From an uncultured Oscillospiraceae bacterium (lineage in GTDB: Bacteria; Bacillota; Clostridia; Oscillospirales; Oscillospiraceae): a stretch of DNA of 64,000 nucleotides. Of the stretch, positions 16,991 through 25,621 are shown one piece after another. The notes below the pieces were generated by a model. That model was not told the DNA's origin and searched no databases. It saw only the letters and a program-made list of their open reading frames with translations. The first letter of the stretch is position 1, and every line of letters begins with the position of its first letter. Both the position numbers and the translations under genes were made by a program. Location: the NCBI GenBank assembly GCA_947629915.1, contig CANRFN010000007.1, forward strand, positions 1 to 64,000, read 5' to 3'.

Positions 16991-17827
16991 GTGGTTATCC
17001 ACTATGCCTTGGCACAGACGCGTTCCTCGCTGAAACAGCTGGGGAGCATCATCACCTTCTTCGTGCTACTCATCATCATGCTTCAAAACTTTGTCCATAA
17101 TGTGCTGCTTTATCAGGGCACAGACGTGCTGGCCATGATACATCCCATGGAGTTGTTGACGCTTTCCCCAAATGCAGCAGACCCTGAATGGCTCAGTATA
17201 TTTATGCAAATCTATCCTCTCTTGGTGACCCTTCCATCGGTTCTCTCATTTAACCGGGAGCGGCAGACGGGAGAGAGCATTTTGATCGCGGCGCGTATGG
17301 GCAATCTGCAGTATACGCTCGGCAGACTCGTTTCTGTTTTTTTGACTACTTTTGTTGTGTTTACGGTTCCATTTCTCATAGAAATCCCTTTGAATTGCAT
17401 TTCCTTCCCGCTGGAAGCGCAAGGAGATGTGTTAAGCATGGACCTTTACGACCCGGGATACGTGGATTATATTCACTGCTTTTTATTTAGCAATATCTAT
17501 ATTTTCTCACCGTATGTATACGCTGTCGTTGGCACACTATTTTGGGGTTTCTGCAGTGCCGTTTTTGCCGCTTTCGCTGCGGCTTTTGTGGCCTGCATCA
17601 AGTTCAAATACACCGTATTCAGCATGCTACCAGCTTTCCTTTTTCTGAATGCAACGGTCATGTTCAGCCCAACAACAAGAGATGTCCCATCCATAGCCTG
17701 GTATCACTATCTATTTTTATTCGATGACCGATTAAAGAATCCATCCTATCTTTGGGCTATCCCTATTCTAATCTTGATTTCTATTCTCGGCACAGTATGG
17801 GGAGGCACACACGATTGTATCGGATAA
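16991..17827 (+). CDS. ABC-2-type membrane protein, first of a pair
   Basis: The 278-residue protein has about six hydrophobic segments (for example IITFFVLLIIML, FLTTFVVFTVPFLI, VFAAFAAAFVACI and YLWAIPILILISILG). It looks like an ABC-2-type permease, though no diagnostic motif is visible. GTG 16991 was chosen because GAAGGGTGG lies about 8 nt upstream; TTG 16973 is the alternative. Its end overlaps the next permease-like gene by 13 nt and an ABC ATPase follows, so the three probably form one export or membrane-defence transporter. Base composition is clearly lower in GC than the flanking genes. Confidence 0.7.
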   Translation: MVIHYALAQTRSSLKQLGSIITFFVLLIIMLQNFVHNVLLYQGTDVLAMIHPMELLTLSPNAADPEWLSIFMQIYPLLVTLPSVLSFNRERQTGESILIAARMGNLQYTLGRLVSVFLTTFVVFTVPFLIEIPLNCISFPLEAQGDVLSMDLYDPGYVDYIHCFLFSNIYIFSPYVYAVVGTLFWGFCSAVFAAFAAAFVACIKFKYTVFSMLPAFLFLNATVMFSPTTRDVPSIAWYHYLFLFDDRLKNPSYLWAIPILILISILGTVWGGTHDCIG

Positions 17828-18639
17828 GGTATGACACACTGGTCGCAGCACTGATTGGCCTCCTCTCTGGCGTTTTGTCTGCCATGCTCTTTGTCAGGCC
17901 GTACACTGGTTCCATAACGCTCTCTGAAATGGTGCTTCAACTCAGTGGATCACGGGGTACATACGAGTTCAATCCTTCTCTCAGCGAGATCATGGGCATG
18001 TTCACCCGCTTTATCCCGATATTCCTTTTTGAGTTCTATGGCGGCACCGTAATGTACCGCAACTTTTGCACTGCCAGTATATACATCTTCACCCGGAACC
18101 CCAACCGCTCCCGGTGGTATTTCCGCGAGACAGCCCGCGTGCTTCTGCTGTCCGTGGTGTTTGCAGCGGTTTCCCTTATCACCGCAGTACTTCTTTCTAT
18201 GGTTCAGTATGATGTGATCACAAACTATCCTGGGGTGCTTCTCAGCATATATCACTTTGTTTTATTTTCAATTTGGATCACTACAGCCACAATTCTACTC
18301 AACTTGTTCTCTATTATATTTGGAACACATGTCGCGGCTTTGATTGTAATCGGGCTTCAGGCGATTTGCATTGCCGCTCTATCCCTGATTGAAATCGAAG
18401 ATCAGCTTCTCCCAGCGGTATTGCTGCAGATAAATCCCATAGCGAACCTCATTCTAGGGTGGTTTCACAGCAGGATCCCGGCTTTGGACGAGGCAATTTT
18501 CTCACCCCATAAAGGTTTTTCTTTTGTTCCCGCGCTTTTCGTTGTCTCCTCTTATTGCCTGCTCACAGTCCTTTCCGGAAGACAATTCATCTTGCATCGG
18601 GACATCCTGAGCAGCAATGCAGAATTGGATGGTGTTTAG
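17815..18639 (+). CDS. ABC-2-type membrane protein, second of a pair
   Basis: This 274-residue protein has about six hydrophobic helices and ends in a short hydrophilic tail. I chose TTG 17815, since GGGGAGG lies 9 nt upstream and the product then begins with a basic N-terminus leading into the first helix. ATG 17797 has no ribosome site. It overlaps the previous gene by 13 nt and stops 1 nt before the ATPase start. It contains TRNPNRSRWYFRETARVLLLS, a cytoplasmic loop similar in position to SNRRNWFLGQILY in the gene at 36658, so the two loci look related. Confidence 0.7.
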   Translation: MYRIRYDTLVAALIGLLSGVLSAMLFVRPYTGSITLSEMVLQLSGSRGTYEFNPSLSEIMGMFTRFIPIFLFEFYGGTVMYRNFCTASIYIFTRNPNRSRWYFRETARVLLLSVVFAAVSLITAVLLSMVQYDVITNYPGVLLSIYHFVLFSIWITTATILLNLFSIIFGTHVAALIVIGLQAICIAALSLIEIEDQLLPAVLLQINPIANLILGWFHSRIPALDEAIFSPHKGFSFVPALFVVSSYCLLTVLSGRQFILHRDILSSNAELDGV

Positions 18640-18640
18640 C

Positions 18641-19288
18641 ATGCTCCTATGTGCAAAAGATATCTGTAAGAAAATACGAGGAAAGACGGTCCTGTCTCAC
18701 GTCAACCTGGAACTGGAGAGCGGAACGATCTACGGCTTTGTGGGGCGAAACGGCTCCGGCAAGACAATGCTCTTTCGGGCACTCAGCGGCCTGATATCCG
18801 TCTCCTCTGGGGAAGTCACTCTGGACGGAAAGGTTCTCCGGAAGGACTTTTCCGTCCTGCCAAACCTGGGGATCATTCTGGAGACAACAGGGCTCTATCC
18901 CAATCTCACCGGTATCGAAAATCTGTCCTACCTCGCCAGCATCCAAAAGCGCATCGGTTTGGAGGAGATCAAAAGAGCGATCCGCAGGGTAGGGCTGGAC
19001 CCGGAAGACAAGCGGACCTACCGGAAATACTCAATGGGTATGAAACAGCGGTTGGCCCTGGCACAGGCGGTGATGGAACGGCCAGACATCATTATGCTGG
19101 ATGAGCCCACAAATGGCCTGGATGAGGACGGCGTGGACATGATTCGCAAACTGATCCTTGCGGAAAAAGAGCGGGGCGCCATGATTCTGGTTGCCAGCCA
19201 CAACAAAGAGGATATCCATATCCTGGCCGATCAGGTGTACCGTATCTCCGCCGGAGTGGTTTCTCAGCGTGAGGAGAATGTCCAATGA
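18641..19288 (+). CDS. ABC transporter ATP-binding protein
   Basis: The 215-residue ATPase has all motifs: Walker A GRNGSGKT (residues 35-42), signature YSMGMKQRLALAQA (~125), Walker B IIMLDEPTNGLD (~145) and the switch His in VASHN. The short length and SMGMKQR signature fit the exporter subfamily (lantibiotic immunity, Nat or bacitracin-type). ATG 18641 follows the upstream stop by 1 nt; ATG 18617 would add eight unconserved residues. It should energise the two membrane proteins encoded just before it. Confidence 0.92.
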   Translation: MLLCAKDICKKIRGKTVLSHVNLELESGTIYGFVGRNGSGKTMLFRALSGLISVSSGEVTLDGKVLRKDFSVLPNLGIILETTGLYPNLTGIENLSYLASIQKRIGLEEIKRAIRRVGLDPEDKRTYRKYSMGMKQRLALAQAVMERPDIIMLDEPTNGLDEDGVDMIRKLILAEKERGAMILVASHNKEDIHILADQVYRISAGVVSQREENVQ

Positions 19289-19947
19289 GATATCGCATTT
19301 TGTACGGGCTCGCAGTTGTTTTGGTTCTGGCTGCAGCCATTTTAGGATTGGCGAAAAGGGGCACCTACCAGGATATCGCACACAGCGAGAATTTCTATGC
19401 GGATGCGCTGGTGGCTGAATTGCCGGAACAGATTGCTCTTACCAACAGTGAGGCGATGCGCACAGCGCTTCCCACAGCTCCTTTGATCATGCGAGTTCAC
19501 GTACTGGATGATCTTGAATATGTTCCTAACAACGCCAAACTCAAAGTGCGAGTAGACGATGTTTTCACAGGCACAGGCTGTGCAGTCGGCGATGTAATCT
19601 ATCTCACGGGTCGCTATTACATATTATTTGATTCGAATCAGACAACGCTGGAGTGCTTCTTTGTAAACGTTCCAGAAGTTGGGGAAGACTATCTGGTGTT
19701 TGTCGAAGATCAGCTCGTCTCCTATCATGATCCATTCCCTGTGTTCAGGTTGTTTCAGTCCTCTATATTTACGCCGATCTTCAGCTACACCGATCATCCC
19801 TGCACAATCCTCCCGACCGAGGAACACACCACCTATGTCCCGTATGACGCGGTCCGGGAGAATGAGTTTTTCGTGACATCAGAAAAGGCTTTCCAAGCAT
19901 TGTCCGATTTGAAACATGAGATGCTGGAACGCTATCCAATCCGGTGA
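19285..19947 (+). CDS. Membrane-anchored extracytoplasmic protein of the ABC locus
   Basis: The 220-residue product starts with a hydrophobic segment (residues ~6-23, ILYGLAVVLVLAAAILGLA) and a hydrophilic domain outside the membrane. No family is recognised. The domain has MRVHVLDDLEYVPNNAK, VDDVFTG and GEDYLVFVED, suggesting a beta-rich fold. Translation is coupled to the ATPase by an ATGA overlap, so it is probably an accessory or immunity-like partner of the transporter. A terminator follows directly. Confidence 0.75.
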   Translation: MRYRILYGLAVVLVLAAAILGLAKRGTYQDIAHSENFYADALVAELPEQIALTNSEAMRTALPTAPLIMRVHVLDDLEYVPNNAKLKVRVDDVFTGTGCAVGDVIYLTGRYYILFDSNQTTLECFFVNVPEVGEDYLVFVEDQLVSYHDPFPVFRLFQSSIFTPIFSYTDHPCTILPTEEHTTYVPYDAVRENEFFVTSEKAFQALSDLKHEMLERYPIR

Positions 19948-19963
19948 CACGCTGATCGGATAT

Positions 19964-20016
19964 AAAAGACAGCACCGAGGCAGTCTTTTGCAAGATGCTT
20001 CGGTGCTGTCTTTTCT
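19964..20016. terminator. Bidirectional terminator
   Basis: AAAAGACAGCACCGA (19964-19978) pairs exactly with TCGGTGCTGTCTTTT (20000-20014). It ends the ABC locus on the plus strand and the regulator gene on the minus strand. Confidence 0.9.
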
Positions 20017-20123
20017 TATCTTGTTTTCTGCCGCTGCGAGTCATCGGCAACTGGACCGCACAATTGTCCCACAGCATATTCATCTTCCCCTGTGGAAACC
20101 ATTTTTGTAGAAGCGGACACAGT

Positions 20124-20807
20124 CTACTCTCCTCGAGGAAATGCATCCCACTGCAGCAGAGTGAACTGGTTGCGGCGAAAGTCCAGGATGCCCTCCTGGC
20201 GCATGAGACTCAGCTCGTGGGAGAGTGCGCTGCGGTTCACCGCGAGGTACGCCGCCATCTCCTCCCGGGTGAAAGGGATGGTGAAGGAGGTAGATCGCCG
20301 CTGGTCCGCCTGGAGAGAGAGGTACGTGATGATCCGCTCCCGCAGTCCGCCGCGGGACAGGACCATCAGGTGCTTCTCTTTTTTCATGTGCAGGTTGGCC
20401 AGGGTGTAGAGAAGGCGGCGGAGGGTGTCCTGGCGCAGGGGCTCCGGCAGCAGTCCAGGCTGCAGCACCAGGTCTGCGGGGAAGGCGAAGGTCTGGGAGG
20501 GCTCCGCCGCCACCGCGCTGTACGGCGCGATGCGGCTGGGGGTGGCCGCCAGGTCCAGTCCCACCAGCCGGGGCGGCGTCTCGGCGGAGGACAGGCTGTA
20601 TGTGCCGTCTGCAAAGGTGTACAGCACGTTCACTTTGCCGGAGAGCACCACGGCGAGGCGGTCCACCCGCTCCTGGGGACGGATCAGAAAGGCGCCCCTG
20701 TCCCAGGTGCGGCAGCGCCCCTGGGGGATCACATGCCGTTGGATCTGCTCCAGGGTGAACCCGGAAAAGAGCGCACTTTTCTGCAGCTGTTCTGCCAGAT
20801 TCTCCAT
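20124..20807 (-). CDS. Crp/Fnr family transcriptional regulator
   Basis: The 227-residue protein has an N-terminal cyclic-nucleotide-binding-type beta barrel (residues ~15-130) and a C-terminal winged helix (~155-220). The recognition region reads TREEMAAYLAVNRSALSHEL. No N-terminal Cys cluster of the Fnr type is present, so oxygen sensing by an iron-sulfur cluster is unlikely; the ligand is unknown. GGGGGAG precedes the ATG. It is the last gene of a leftward run selD-yedF-DUF3343, 75 nt behind it, and probably regulates the selenium/hydroxylase genes or itself. Confidence 0.88.
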   Translation of the reverse strand: MENLAEQLQKSALFSGFTLEQIQRHVIPQGRCRTWDRGAFLIRPQERVDRLAVVLSGKVNVLYTFADGTYSLSSAETPPRLVGLDLAATPSRIAPYSAVAAEPSQTFAFPADLVLQPGLLPEPLRQDTLRRLLYTLANLHMKKEKHLMVLSRGGLRERIITYLSLQADQRRSTSFTIPFTREEMAAYLAVNRSALSHELSLMRQEGILDFRRNQFTLLQWDAFPRGE

Positions 20808-20838
20808 GGAACTCCCCCATTTCCCACATTCTTTTCAA

Positions 20839-20858
20839 TATGTTGGTATGCCAACATA
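20839..20858 (-). promoter_or_regulatory. Palindrome upstream of the Crp/Fnr gene (candidate operator)
   Basis: TATGTTGG (20839-20846) and CCAACATA (20851-20858) form 8-bp arms around a 4-bp centre, a 20-bp dyad of the size bound by Crp/Fnr dimers. It lies 32 nt upstream of the regulator ATG, in a possible weak promoter (TTGCTG-18-CATATT on the minus strand). Confidence 0.5.
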
Positions 20859-20881
20859 CCCAGCAATTTCCCAGTGGTATG

Positions 20882-21118
20882 CTAAAGCAGCAGATGCGCC
20901 ACTTCCTGAATGGTGAGGTGCAGCCCCTCCAATGTCTCCCGCCAGCTCTCGTACTCCGGGTCTGTGATGCGCCAGGCCAGGCCGCAGTCTGCGGAGATCT
21001 CCCGGGGCACCGGGATCATCCGCCCGGGGATGCCTTGGGCCTTGCAGATCCGCTCCAGGGCCAGGGCGTCTGTGGTGCTGCGGAATGTGAGCACCGTGTA
21101 GGGCTTCTTCTCCCGCAT
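20882..21118 (-). CDS. DUF3343 putative Se/S carrier-like protein
   Basis: The 78-residue protein matches the DUF3343 family, now described as putative Se/S carrier protein-like. It has a ferredoxin-like small fold pattern (YTVLTFRSTTDALALERICKAQGIPGRMIPVPREISADCGLAWRI) with a single conserved Cys in the SADCGLAW motif. It begins 6 nt after yedF and follows selD, so a role in selenium handling is a fair inference. No reaction has been shown that I know of. Confidence 0.85.
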   Translation of the reverse strand: MREKKPYTVLTFRSTTDALALERICKAQGIPGRMIPVPREISADCGLAWRITDPEYESWRETLEGLHLTIQEVAHLLL

Positions 21119-21124
21119 GATACC

Positions 21125-21751
21125 TTACGGACGCACCACCAGCGCGGCCTTTGTGAGCCGCTCCACGATGTCGTACATGTTGGTCACGCCGCCGATCTGC
21201 AGCTTGTCTGTGAGGCCGTAGTAGTTGAGGCAGGTCCCGCAGGTGAGGATCTCCACCCCCTGGGCCTCCATGTTCTGCAGGTCCTCCAGGGACGCTGAGC
21301 CTTCGCAGGTGAGGTGGGCGCCGCCGTTGTAGAAGAGGATGGTGCCGGGGAGCTCGTCCTGCTGGGAGAGGGCGTAGAGGAAGGCCTTCATCAGGGCGGC
21401 GCCCAGCTCATCGCTGCCGGTGCCCATGGTGGCGGAGGTGACGGCCACCACCGTCCCCTTGCGGCGGGCGTCCGGGATGCAGACCTCCGGGGACTTCTCT
21501 GGCTGCTCTTCGGCAACTTCCTCCCCGGAGACGGTGATGGCCACTTTGTACTGGGCCTCCCCCAACTTCGAAGAGGACACGCCGTACCCCTTCACCTTGG
21601 CCATCTTGGTGAGGTTCTGGACGGCGATCTCGTTGTCCACCAGGGTCTCCACGGTGCCGGCGGCGCCCTGGAACTCGGCGATGGCCTTCTTGGTCTTTAC
21701 CACGGGAATGGGACAGGGATCTCCCATCGCGTTAACGGTGACATTTTTCAT
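21125..21751 (-). CDS. yedF: YedF: sulfurtransferase-like selenium metabolism protein
   Basis: The 208-residue protein joins an N-terminal TusA/SirA-like domain (GDPCPIPVVKTKKAI at residues ~9-23, with the conserved CPxP motif) to a C-terminal DsrE-like domain (GTILFYNGGAHLTCEGS, LTCGTCLNYYGL). This architecture is that of the YedF family linked to selenium use. The start at 21751 is set by a GAGGT site and the MKNVTVNAMG opening; the frame extends 11 codons further 5'. It lies 26 nt behind selD. Confidence 0.9.
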   Translation of the reverse strand: MKNVTVNAMGDPCPIPVVKTKKAIAEFQGAAGTVETLVDNEIAVQNLTKMAKVKGYGVSSSKLGEAQYKVAITVSGEEVAEEQPEKSPEVCIPDARRKGTVVAVTSATMGTGSDELGAALMKAFLYALSQQDELPGTILFYNGGAHLTCEGSASLEDLQNMEAQGVEILTCGTCLNYYGLTDKLQIGGVTNMYDIVERLTKAALVVRP

Positions 21752-21777
21752 ATTGCAATACCTCGTTTCGTTCAGAT

Positions 21778-22803
21778 TCAGCACACGGTAACTTCTACAG
21801 CCCCGGGCAGTGTGAGCACGCCGATGGCCGCCGCGGGAAGACCGGCCTCCCGCATCTCAAGCAGCAGGGCGTCTGCATCCCGGGGAGAGACCGCCATCAG
21901 CAGGCCGCCGGAGGTCTGGGGGTCGAAGAGGATCTCCTCCATGAAGAAGGGCACATCCCGGAAGGCGATCTTATCCCCGGCAAAGTTCCGGTTCCGCTGG
22001 CCAGCCGCGGTGAGGAGAAACTCGTTGGCGTGGCGCTCCGCCTCCTGGAAGTACGGCACCTCGCGCCAGTGGATCTCCGCCCCCAGTTTGCCGTCCAGCA
22101 TCTCCCGGAGGTGGCCCACCAGGCCGAAGCCGGTGACATCGGTGCAGGCGTGGACATCGTATTGTGCCGCGATCTCCGAGGCGGTCTTGTTCAGGGTCGT
22201 CATGGAGGAGATGGCCTCTGCCATGGCCTCCTGGGACGCCTCCCCCACCCGGTTGGCGGTACAGAGGATGCCCACCCCCAGCTTCTTGGTGAGCAGCAGC
22301 ACGTCTCCCGCCGCGCCCCGGTTGTTGGCCAGCACCCGCCTGGGGTCCACGATGCCCGTTACAGACAATCCGTACTTCACCCCATCGTCCGCGATGGAGT
22401 GTCCGCCGGCCAGGATGCCCCCGGCCTCCAGCACCTTCTCCGCGCCGCCCCGGAGGATCTCCCCCAGGATGTTCAAGTCCCACTTCTCCGGGAAGCAGAC
22501 GATGTTCAGGGCGGTCTTTACGGTGCCGCCCATGGCGTAGATGTCGCTGAGGGCGTTGGCGGCGGCGATCTGCCCGAAGGTGTACGGGTCCTCCACCATG
22601 GGCGGGAAGAAGTCCAGGGTCTGGACGATGGCCAGGTCCTCCGAGATCTGGTACACTGCGGCATCGTCCCGGCTGTCCCAGCCGATGAGCAGGTTGGGGT
22701 CCTCCGGCCCCTTGGGCAGGCGGGAGAGCACCCGGGACAGCACGCCGGCCCCCAGTTTGGCGGTACAGCCCCCGCCTTTGCAGAATACAATTTTCTCCTC
22801 CAT
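21778..22803 (-). CDS. selD: Selenide, water dikinase (selenophosphate synthetase)
   Basis: The 341-residue enzyme makes selenophosphate from selenide and ATP, the selenium donor for selenocysteine, selenouridine and selenium-cofactor enzymes. The active-site segment [13 protein letters not shown] (residues ~8-20) holds the catalytic Cys (codon TGT) and Lys. Other family motifs are [33 protein letters not shown] and DPQTSGGLL. This copy uses Cys, not selenocysteine. GGGAGGT 7 nt upstream fixes the start. It heads the leftward selenium operon and is divergent from modA. Confidence 0.95.
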   Translation of the reverse strand: MEEKIVFCKGGGCTAKLGAGVLSRVLSRLPKGPEDPNLLIGWDSRDDAAVYQISEDLAIVQTLDFFPPMVEDPYTFGQIAAANALSDIYAMGGTVKTALNIVCFPEKWDLNILGEILRGGAEKVLEAGGILAGGHSIADDGVKYGLSVTGIVDPRRVLANNRGAAGDVLLLTKKLGVGILCTANRVGEASQEAMAEAISSMTTLNKTASEIAAQYDVHACTDVTGFGLVGHLREMLDGKLGAEIHWREVPYFQEAERHANEFLLTAAGQRNRNFAGDKIAFRDVPFFMEEILFDPQTSGGLLMAVSPRDADALLLEMREAGLPAAAIGVLTLPGAVEVTVC

Positions 22804-22813
22804 ACGGCACCTC

Positions 22814-22847
22814 CCGGTCGTTGTATTTTCCAGTATACAACGACCGG
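22814..22847 (-). promoter_or_regulatory. Large palindrome overlapping the selD promoter (candidate operator)
   Basis: CCGGTCGTTGTAT (22814-22826) and its exact complement (22835-22847) form 13-bp arms around 8 bp. The dyad overlaps the likely -10 box of the selD promoter and ends right at the ribosome site. Confidence 0.65.
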
Positions 22848-22860
22848 TTGGAAAAGGCAA
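22832..22860 (-). promoter_or_regulatory. selD promoter
   Basis: On the minus strand TTGCCT (22860-22855), 17 nt, TATACT (22837-22832). The start point would fall inside the palindrome, so the dyad probably acts as DNA rather than RNA. Confidence 0.6.
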
Positions 22861-22933
22861 TCCATCCGGCAAATTTCTTTCCTCTTTTCCCCAGAAAATC
22901 TAGCAGAATCCATGCAAAAGGAGTAGAATACCC

Positions 22934-23809
22934 GTGAAACAGACATTGTCCCTGATCCTGGCCTTCGCACTGCTCTTCGCCCTGGCGGACTGCAGCGGCA
23001 GGGCAACTCCCACCGATCCCCCGGCCAGCAATACCGTCTCCCCCACCGGGGCCCCCGCAGAGGAGCCGGTGGAGCTGGTGGTGTTTGCAGCCGCCTCCCT
23101 CACTGAGACCCTGACGGCAATCGGTGAGGCCTATCACACCGCCCACCCCGAGGTCACCCTGGTCTTCACCTTCGACAGCTCCGGCACCCTGAAGACCCAG
23201 ATCGCCGAGGGCGCCCCCTGCGACATCTTTCTCTCCGCCGCCCCCAAGCAGATGAATCAGCTGGACGGCAGCATGGACGCAGACCACGATAACACAGAGG
23301 GGCTGGACTTGATTCTCCAGGACACCCGGATCGACCTTCTGGAGAACAAGGTCGTGCTGGCCGTCCCCGATGGCAACCCCGCCGGCATCACCTCTTTCGA
23401 TGATCTCTCCACCCGCCTGCAGGACGGCTCCGTCTTTCTGGCCATGGGCAACGCGGACGTGCCGGTGGGCCAGTACACCCAGAAGATCTTGGCCTGGTAT
23501 GGACTCCATGAGGAGGATCTCAACGCCAAGGGCGCCATCACATACGGCTCCAACGTGAAGGAGATCACCACCCAGGTGGCCGAGGCCCTGGTGGACTGCG
23601 GCGTGATCTACGCCACCGATGCGTACTCCGCCGGCCTTGCCAGCGTGGACACGGCCACGGCGGAGATGTGCGGCCAGGTGATCTACCCCGCCGCCGTATT
23701 GAAGGACACCCAGCACGAGGCGGAGGCCCGGGCCTTCCTTGCGTACCTCACCGGCCCCGAGGCATCTGCGGTCTTCGCCTCCGTGGGCTTTACCCCGCTC
23801 GCGCAATAA
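22934..23809 (+). CDS. modA: Molybdate ABC transporter substrate-binding lipoprotein
   Basis: The 291-residue protein is ModA, the extracellular molybdate-binding component. A GTG start follows AAAGGAG by 9 nt. A lipoprotein signal ends in LADC, followed by a Pro/Thr-rich linker. Mature motifs are VVFAAASLTETL, FDSSGTLKTQI, GAPCDIFLSAA and the C-terminal FLAYLTGPEA, all typical of ModA. It leads modABC and the cofactor genes. Tungstate binding cannot be excluded from sequence. Confidence 0.93.
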   Translation: MKQTLSLILAFALLFALADCSGRATPTDPPASNTVSPTGAPAEEPVELVVFAAASLTETLTAIGEAYHTAHPEVTLVFTFDSSGTLKTQIAEGAPCDIFLSAAPKQMNQLDGSMDADHDNTEGLDLILQDTRIDLLENKVVLAVPDGNPAGITSFDDLSTRLQDGSVFLAMGNADVPVGQYTQKILAWYGLHEEDLNAKGAITYGSNVKEITTQVAEALVDCGVIYATDAYSAGLASVDTATAEMCGQVIYPAAVLKDTQHEAEARAFLAYLTGPEASAVFASVGFTPLAQ

Positions 23810-23861
23810 GGCGGGCAAGCTCCCAATCAACCACGACACAAAATAGAAAGGACGGTGCCTC

Positions 23862-24533
23862 GTGGACTGGTTCCCCCTCATCAACTCCCTGCGGATCGCG
23901 GCCATCAGCACGGGCATCGTCCTGGTGCTGGGGGTCTTCGCCGCCTATGAGGCCTCCAAACTGCCCCGAGCGGTAAAGGGGATCTTGGACGCGGTGCTCA
24001 CCATCCCTCTGGTGTTGCCTCCCACGGTGGTGGGGTTTCTGCTGCTCCTGCTGCTGGGACCCCGCCGCCCCCTGGGCGCCTGGTTTTTGGAGCACTTCCA
24101 GCTTCGCCTTACCATGACCTGGTGGTCTTCCATTTTTGCCACAGCTGTGGTAATATTCCCCTTGCTATACCGCACCGCCCGGGGGGCCTTTGCAGACTTC
24201 GATGAGACGCTGGCCTCCTCTGCCCGCACCCTGGGGCTCAGCAACACCTGGATCTTCTGGCGGCTTCGGCTGCCCCTCTGCCGCTTCGGCATTCTGGCGG
24301 GGACGGTGCTGGCCTTTGCCCGGGCCCTGGGGGAGTACGGCGCCACCAGCATGGTCTCCGGGTACACCCCCGGCCGCACCGCCACCATCTCCACCACGGT
24401 GTACCAGCTCTGGCGCACCAACGATGAGGCCCTGGCCTTCCGCTGGGTGTGCGTGAACCTGGCCATCTCGGCGGCGGTGCTGTTGGCGGTAAATCTGCTG
24501 GAGCGGAAGCCCCGGCCGGGAAGGGGGCGGTAG
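23862..24533 (+). CDS. modB: Molybdate ABC transporter permease
   Basis: The 223-residue permease has about five membrane helices and the EAA-type cytoplasmic loop that contacts ModC (ASSARTLGLSNTWIFWRLRLP), then ARALGEYGATSMVSG, the hallmark of ModB. GTG is the start, with GAAAGGAC upstream. It is followed within 2 nt by modC. Confidence 0.94.
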   Translation: MDWFPLINSLRIAAISTGIVLVLGVFAAYEASKLPRAVKGILDAVLTIPLVLPPTVVGFLLLLLLGPRRPLGAWFLEHFQLRLTMTWWSSIFATAVVIFPLLYRTARGAFADFDETLASSARTLGLSNTWIFWRLRLPLCRFGILAGTVLAFARALGEYGATSMVSGYTPGRTATISTTVYQLWRTNDEALAFRWVCVNLAISAAVLLAVNLLERKPRPGRGR

Positions 24534-24535
24534 CG

Positions 24536-25621
24536 GTGGCACTGGTGGTAGACATCGAGAAACAGCTGGCTCTCTTTCCCCTGCAGGTGCAGTTCGAGGC
24601 CAAAGAGGGCATGCTGGCCTTGCTGGGGGCCTCGGGCTGCGGCAAGTCCATGACACTCCAGTGCATCGCCGGCATCCAAAAGCCGGACCGGGGCTATATC
24701 GCCCTGGACGGCCGGGTCCTCTTCGATAGCAAAAGGCACATCAATCTCCCGCCCCAGCAGCGCCGGGTGGGCTTTCTCCTGCAGCAGGGCGCCCTCTTCC
24801 CCAACTTCACCGTGCGGCAGAACATCGCCTGCGGGGTACGGGACAAGGGAAAGCGGAAGGCGGTAACGGACGCCCTATTGCAGCAGGTGCATCTGGAGGC
24901 CGTGGCAGACAAGTACCCCGGGGCCATCTCCGGCGGAGAGCAGCAGCGGGCGGCTCTGGCCCGGGTACTGGCCAACGAGCCGGAGGTCTTACTGTTGGAC
25001 GAGCCCTTCTCCGCTCTGGACACCCACCTGCGCTTCCAGCTGGAGCAGCTGGTGCGGGAATCTGTCCGGCAGCTGAACCGGCCGGCGGTGCTGGTCTCCC
25101 ACAACCGGGACGAGGCCTTCCGGCTGGCAGATCACCTGGCGGTGCTGTACCGGGGCCATCTGGAGGCCCTGGGGGAGAAGCATGCGGTGTTTCAGGACCC
25201 TAGGACGGTGAACGGCGCCCGGCTCACCGGATGCAAGAACATCTCCCCAGTCGAGAGAATAGACAGCCGGCACGTCCGGGCCCTGGACTGGGGCTTGGAT
25301 CTGGAGGTGTCCGGAGAGACTGCCGGCATCACCCATGTGGGCATCCGCATGCACGACATCCGCCCCGCGCCAGATGATGCACAAGCACCCAACACCTTCC
25401 TATGCAAAACCGTGGAGGAAGTGGAAAACCCCTTTTCCATCACCATACTGCTGCAGCCGGAGCAGTGCAAAACCATGAAAACCATCGGCATGGAACTGCC
25501 CAAGGACCAGTGGTGTCCCAGGCCATCCTGCCGGGTACAGCTGCCCCCGGAGGCCATTCTGCTGCTCCGGGACAGCGAAGACAGAGCAATCACACACCAG
25601 AGAGGAGACCGTTCTCAATGA
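24536..25621 (+). CDS. modC: Molybdate ABC transporter ATP-binding protein
   Basis: The 361-residue ATPase has Walker A GASGCGKS (residues 31-38), signature ISGGEQQRAALARVLA, Walker B LLLDEPFSALD and a C-terminal TOBE-like domain (after residue ~230) as in ModC. The usual LSGGE signature starts with Ile here. GTG 24536 was chosen because GAAGGGGG lies about 10 nt before it; earlier in-frame starts run into modB. Its stop overlaps the next gene by ATGA. Confidence 0.92.
   Translation: MALVVDIEKQLALFPLQVQFEAKEGMLALLGASGCGKSMTLQCIAGIQKPDRGYIALDGRVLFDSKRHINLPPQQRRVGFLLQQGALFPNFTVRQNIACGVRDKGKRKAVTDALLQQVHLEAVADKYPGAISGGEQQRAALARVLANEPEVLLLDEPFSALDTHLRFQLEQLVRESVRQLNRPAVLVSHNRDEAFRLADHLAVLYRGHLEALGEKHAVFQDPRTVNGARLTGCKNISPVERIDSRHVRALDWGLDLEVSGETAGITHVGIRMHDIRPAPDDAQAPNTFLCKTVEEVENPFSITILLQPEQCKTMKTIGMELPKDQWCPRPSCRVQLPPEAILLLRDSEDRAITHQRGDRSQ

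Noticed and set aside
21778..22803. Possible selenocysteine in SelD, as in several Clostridia
   Set aside because: The active-site codon is TGT (Cys) and the frame has no internal TGA.
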